Shown piece by piece: positions 62,214-64,000 of a stretch of DNA of 64,000 nt. Position 1 is the first letter of the stretch. Every line of letters begins with the position of its first letter. The translations under genes and the position numbers were made by a program. Origin of the DNA: Endobacter medicaginis (GTDB taxonomy: Bacteria > Pseudomonadota > Alphaproteobacteria > Acetobacterales > Acetobacteraceae). The stretch lies in assembly GCF_014192375.1 (NCBI RefSeq), contig NZ_JACHXV010000005.1, forward strand, positions 186,001-250,000, written 5' to 3'. A model generated the notes under the pieces. That model saw nothing but the letters and a program-made list of their open reading frames with translations, searched no databases and was not told where the DNA came from.

Positions 62214-62774
62214 TCAGGTTCCTGGTCGGCGGATCGGGCACAGGGTACCCGCCAGATAGAGCGGATGTTTCGGGCGCCCCCCCTTGGTCACCGCCAGCAC
62301 GTGCAGCGGATACCCTGCCGCGTGCAGCATCGCCTCGACCTCAGGGCCGCGGGCGAGAAGCGATGGATGATTGGGCGAGCCGTAGGCCAGCACGATCAGC
62401 GCGGCCTCCGCGGCCATCTGCAGGATGTATTCGTCGTTCTGCGGCCCCACCGGATCGTCGACCTCCAGCAGGCGCGACTGATCCGTGGCCCGATAGGCGA
62501 AGGTGTTGGCGATCAGGATGCCGCCATGACCCCAGCCCCGGGCGAAGGTCTCGCATCTTGCCACTGTGCGGTCGTTGACCAGATCGGTGGCGATCGACGG
62601 GTTCATCAGCACCCAGAGCACCGGCGGCGCCTGCGCGTCCCAGATCCGCGAAAGCCGGTAGCGATAGCGATGGTCCTCGCCGCCGAAGACCGCGTGCGAC
62701 CGGCTGTCGAGCGAGACCGCGAGGGGACGCGAGGTTCCGGCGCTATGCCGAGCGATGGTGCTGGTCGAACTCAT
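62214..62774 (-). CDS. DUF1643-domain protein
   Basis: A 186-residue soluble protein. LWVLMNPSIATDLVNDRTVARCETFARGWGHGGILIANTFAYRATD and DDPVGPQNDEYI are the DUF1643 signature blocks; GRPKHPLYL near the end is also typical. The biochemical role is unknown; distant likeness to uracil-glycosylase-like folds has been suggested for related groups, which I cannot verify here. Convergent with the feo operon, 7 bases apart. Confidence 0.85.
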   Translation of the reverse strand: MSSTSTIARHSAGTSRPLAVSLDSRSHAVFGGEDHRYRYRLSRIWDAQAPPVLWVLMNPSIATDLVNDRTVARCETFARGWGHGGILIANTFAYRATDQSRLLEVDDPVGPQNDEYILQMAAEAALIVLAYGSPNHPSLLARGPEVEAMLHAAGYPLHVLAVTKGGRPKHPLYLAGTLCPIRRPGT

Positions 62775-62823
62775 GATGGCGGCCATCTATGCATGGTCCG
62801 CCGCATGAGAAAACGTCGCCGGC

Positions 62824-64000
62824 TCAGAAGCTGGTCGAGAGCGTCGCCAGCATGTTGAAGCGCGGCTCGACGATGAATGAGTTGCCCGCCCCATCCGAAG
62901 TGGTCTGGCCGGCGAGGATGGTGCCGTCGGCCAGCCGCGTCGCGCGGGCGTTGTAGATCACCCCGATCGGACCGGTGCGCACGATCGCGCCGGTCAGGTT
63001 GCCGAAATTGAGCCGCATGACGGGTGCGAAGCGCGAACCGGCCGGCATGTGGAACCGGTAGCCCAGCGCCAGCGTGTCGGTGACGAAACCGGGCATGCGC
63101 TGGTCGTTCATCAGCGTGACCGACTGCGGCCCCGAATAGTGCAGCGAGAAATTCCCGAAGAAACCGGCATGGTCATAGGTCAGGCCGAAATTTGCCAGCA
63201 CCCTGGGTGCGGCGACCGCCTGCTTGCCCTTGGTCGGCAGCCACGAGCCACCCACGGCGACATCGGAATCCTGGGTCGCGTGCAGGTACTCCACCGAGGC
63301 ATAGGGCGAGAAGCCCGCCACCGGCTGGGTCGAGACCATCGCATCGATGCCGCGCATCGTCTGGCTGCCGGCCTGGATGACGGAATACAGGTTCGAACCG
63401 ATATAGCGCGACAGCAGCCGGTGGACGATGTTGTCGTTGAATGCCGAGACATCGACGATCAGCACGCGCCCGGAATGCCGATAGCCGAGCTGCTCGGAGA
63501 TCGAATACTGGTTGGTGGGCAGCTTGTTGCCGAACACGGTGTTGCCGGTGTCGCCGGGTGAGGGCTGTCGGTAATCGCCCTCGGCGTTGACGTAGATCTG
63601 GTCGCGCGGCGTGAGCTGGTAGGAAATCGACAGATGCGGCAGCGGCGCGGTCACGTTCGCGCCCACATGGCCGGTGTTGACGTAATAGAACTGGTTCGAC
63701 ATCGCGTATTTGAAGCCGGGCGTGATCTTCAGACGGCCGCCGAGATAGCTCGCCGCATCCTCGACGAACAGTGCATTCAGCGTGTAGCCGACATCGACCA
63801 TGCTCGAACGCACGCCCTTGTTGTAGTAGGCGTAAGTCAGATCGAGCGGGCTCGCCGCCGCGCCGTCGGGCTTGGTGACGCTGCCGGGAAAACTCACCAG
63901 GTTGGAGTTGTTGTCGTACCACCAGCCGAAGGTCAGCGTGTTGTGCGCATCGAGCCGGGTGTTGGCCTTCACCGTCACGCCGCCGTCGCGCTGGTGCTGG
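62824..64000 (-). CDS. TonB-dependent receptor, C-terminal part (cut by right edge)
   Basis: 391 C-terminal residues of an outer-membrane beta-barrel: alternating aromatic/polar strands (LTFGWWYDNNSNLV, YAMSNQFYYVNTGHVG, HLSISYQLTPRDQIYVNAEGDYR, FSPYASVEYLHATQDSD) and the typical terminal Phe (LSTSF). The signal and plug lie beyond the window, so the ligand cannot be judged. The frame is open right to base 64000. Confidence 0.88.
   Translation of the reverse strand, partial: QHQRDGGVTVKANTRLDAHNTLTFGWWYDNNSNLVSFPGSVTKPDGAAASPLDLTYAYYNKGVRSSMVDVGYTLNALFVEDAASYLGGRLKITPGFKYAMSNQFYYVNTGHVGANVTAPLPHLSISYQLTPRDQIYVNAEGDYRQPSPGDTGNTVFGNKLPTNQYSISEQLGYRHSGRVLIVDVSAFNDNIVHRLLSRYIGSNLYSVIQAGSQTMRGIDAMVSTQPVAGFSPYASVEYLHATQDSDVAVGGSWLPTKGKQAVAAPRVLANFGLTYDHAGFFGNFSLHYSGPQSVTLMNDQRMPGFVTDTLALGYRFHMPAGSRFAPVMRLNFGNLTGAIVRTGPIGVIYNARATRLADGTILAGQTTSDGAGNSFIVEPRFNMLATLSTSF

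Noticed and set aside
1-64000. CRISPR arrays, tRNA/rRNA genes, insertion sequences, prophage or attachment sites
   Set aside because: I looked for repeated spacers, tRNA-like cloverleaf ends, transposase motifs and phage genes and saw none. A covariance-model search could still find a small RNA.

Overview
The window is GC-rich, densely packed chromosomal DNA from a flagellated Gram-negative bacterium. TonB-dependent receptors, outer-membrane P/L-ring flagellar genes, FliX, MotE and a DksA-type protein inside the flagellar locus all point to an alphaproteobacterium. Acetobacteraceae or a related Rhodospirillales family is my best guess (inference, no database search). I see no tRNA, rRNA, CRISPR array, insertion sequence or prophage.

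Layout. 1-5.75 kb: a minus-strand fatty-acid operon led by a PsrA-like TetR regulator (TetR, FadE-type acyl-CoA dehydrogenase, long FabG, MaoC hydratase, thiolase cut by the left edge). 5.9-9.8 kb: glyoxalase I, then a probable 4-hydroxybutyrate/succinate-semialdehyde pair (iron alcohol dehydrogenase and GabD) facing an IclR regulator across two palindromic operators. 9.8-12.2 kb: divergent persulfide-dioxygenase-like hydrolase and sulfide:quinone oxidoreductase. 12.2-20.9 kb: soluble lytic transglycosylase, uracil-DNA glycosylase, a coupled TPR-ispE-MIP-channel operon, a conserved hypothetical, and YqaA- and YnfA-type membrane proteins. 20.9-25.6 kb: an OmpR/EnvZ-type two-component pair, a PRC-barrel protein and an MFS transporter. 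25.6-30.5 kb: cysteine synthase, rhodanese, DUF2272 lipoprotein, mtnA and a histone H1-like protein.

30.6-42.7 kb is a flagellar cluster. The minus strand carries fliL, fliM, a DUF6468 protein, motE, cheY and a large TPR protein. The plus strand carries flgF-flgG-flgA-flgH, then flgI-flgJ-flgN-like. dksA and fliX lie between the two plus-strand blocks on the minus strand. Most junctions are 4-base start/stop overlaps, so the blocks look translationally coupled.

42.8-57.5 kb is accessory metabolism: comM, an ArsB-type pump with a second MFS transporter, LysR with a divergent atypical SDR, a royal-jelly-like gene broken by one in-frame TGA, a PRISE-type reductase and a DJ-1/PfpI protein. These are followed by a MerR regulator facing a four-gene operon (old yellow enzyme, acetoacetate-decarboxylase-like, haloperoxidase-like hydrolase, aldehyde dehydrogenase), the best candidate here for an uncharacterised pathway. 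57.6-64 kb is iron uptake: a siderophore receptor and feoA-feoB-Cys-rich protein behind Fur-like boxes, a DUF1643 protein, and the C-terminal part of a second TonB-dependent receptor running off the right edge.
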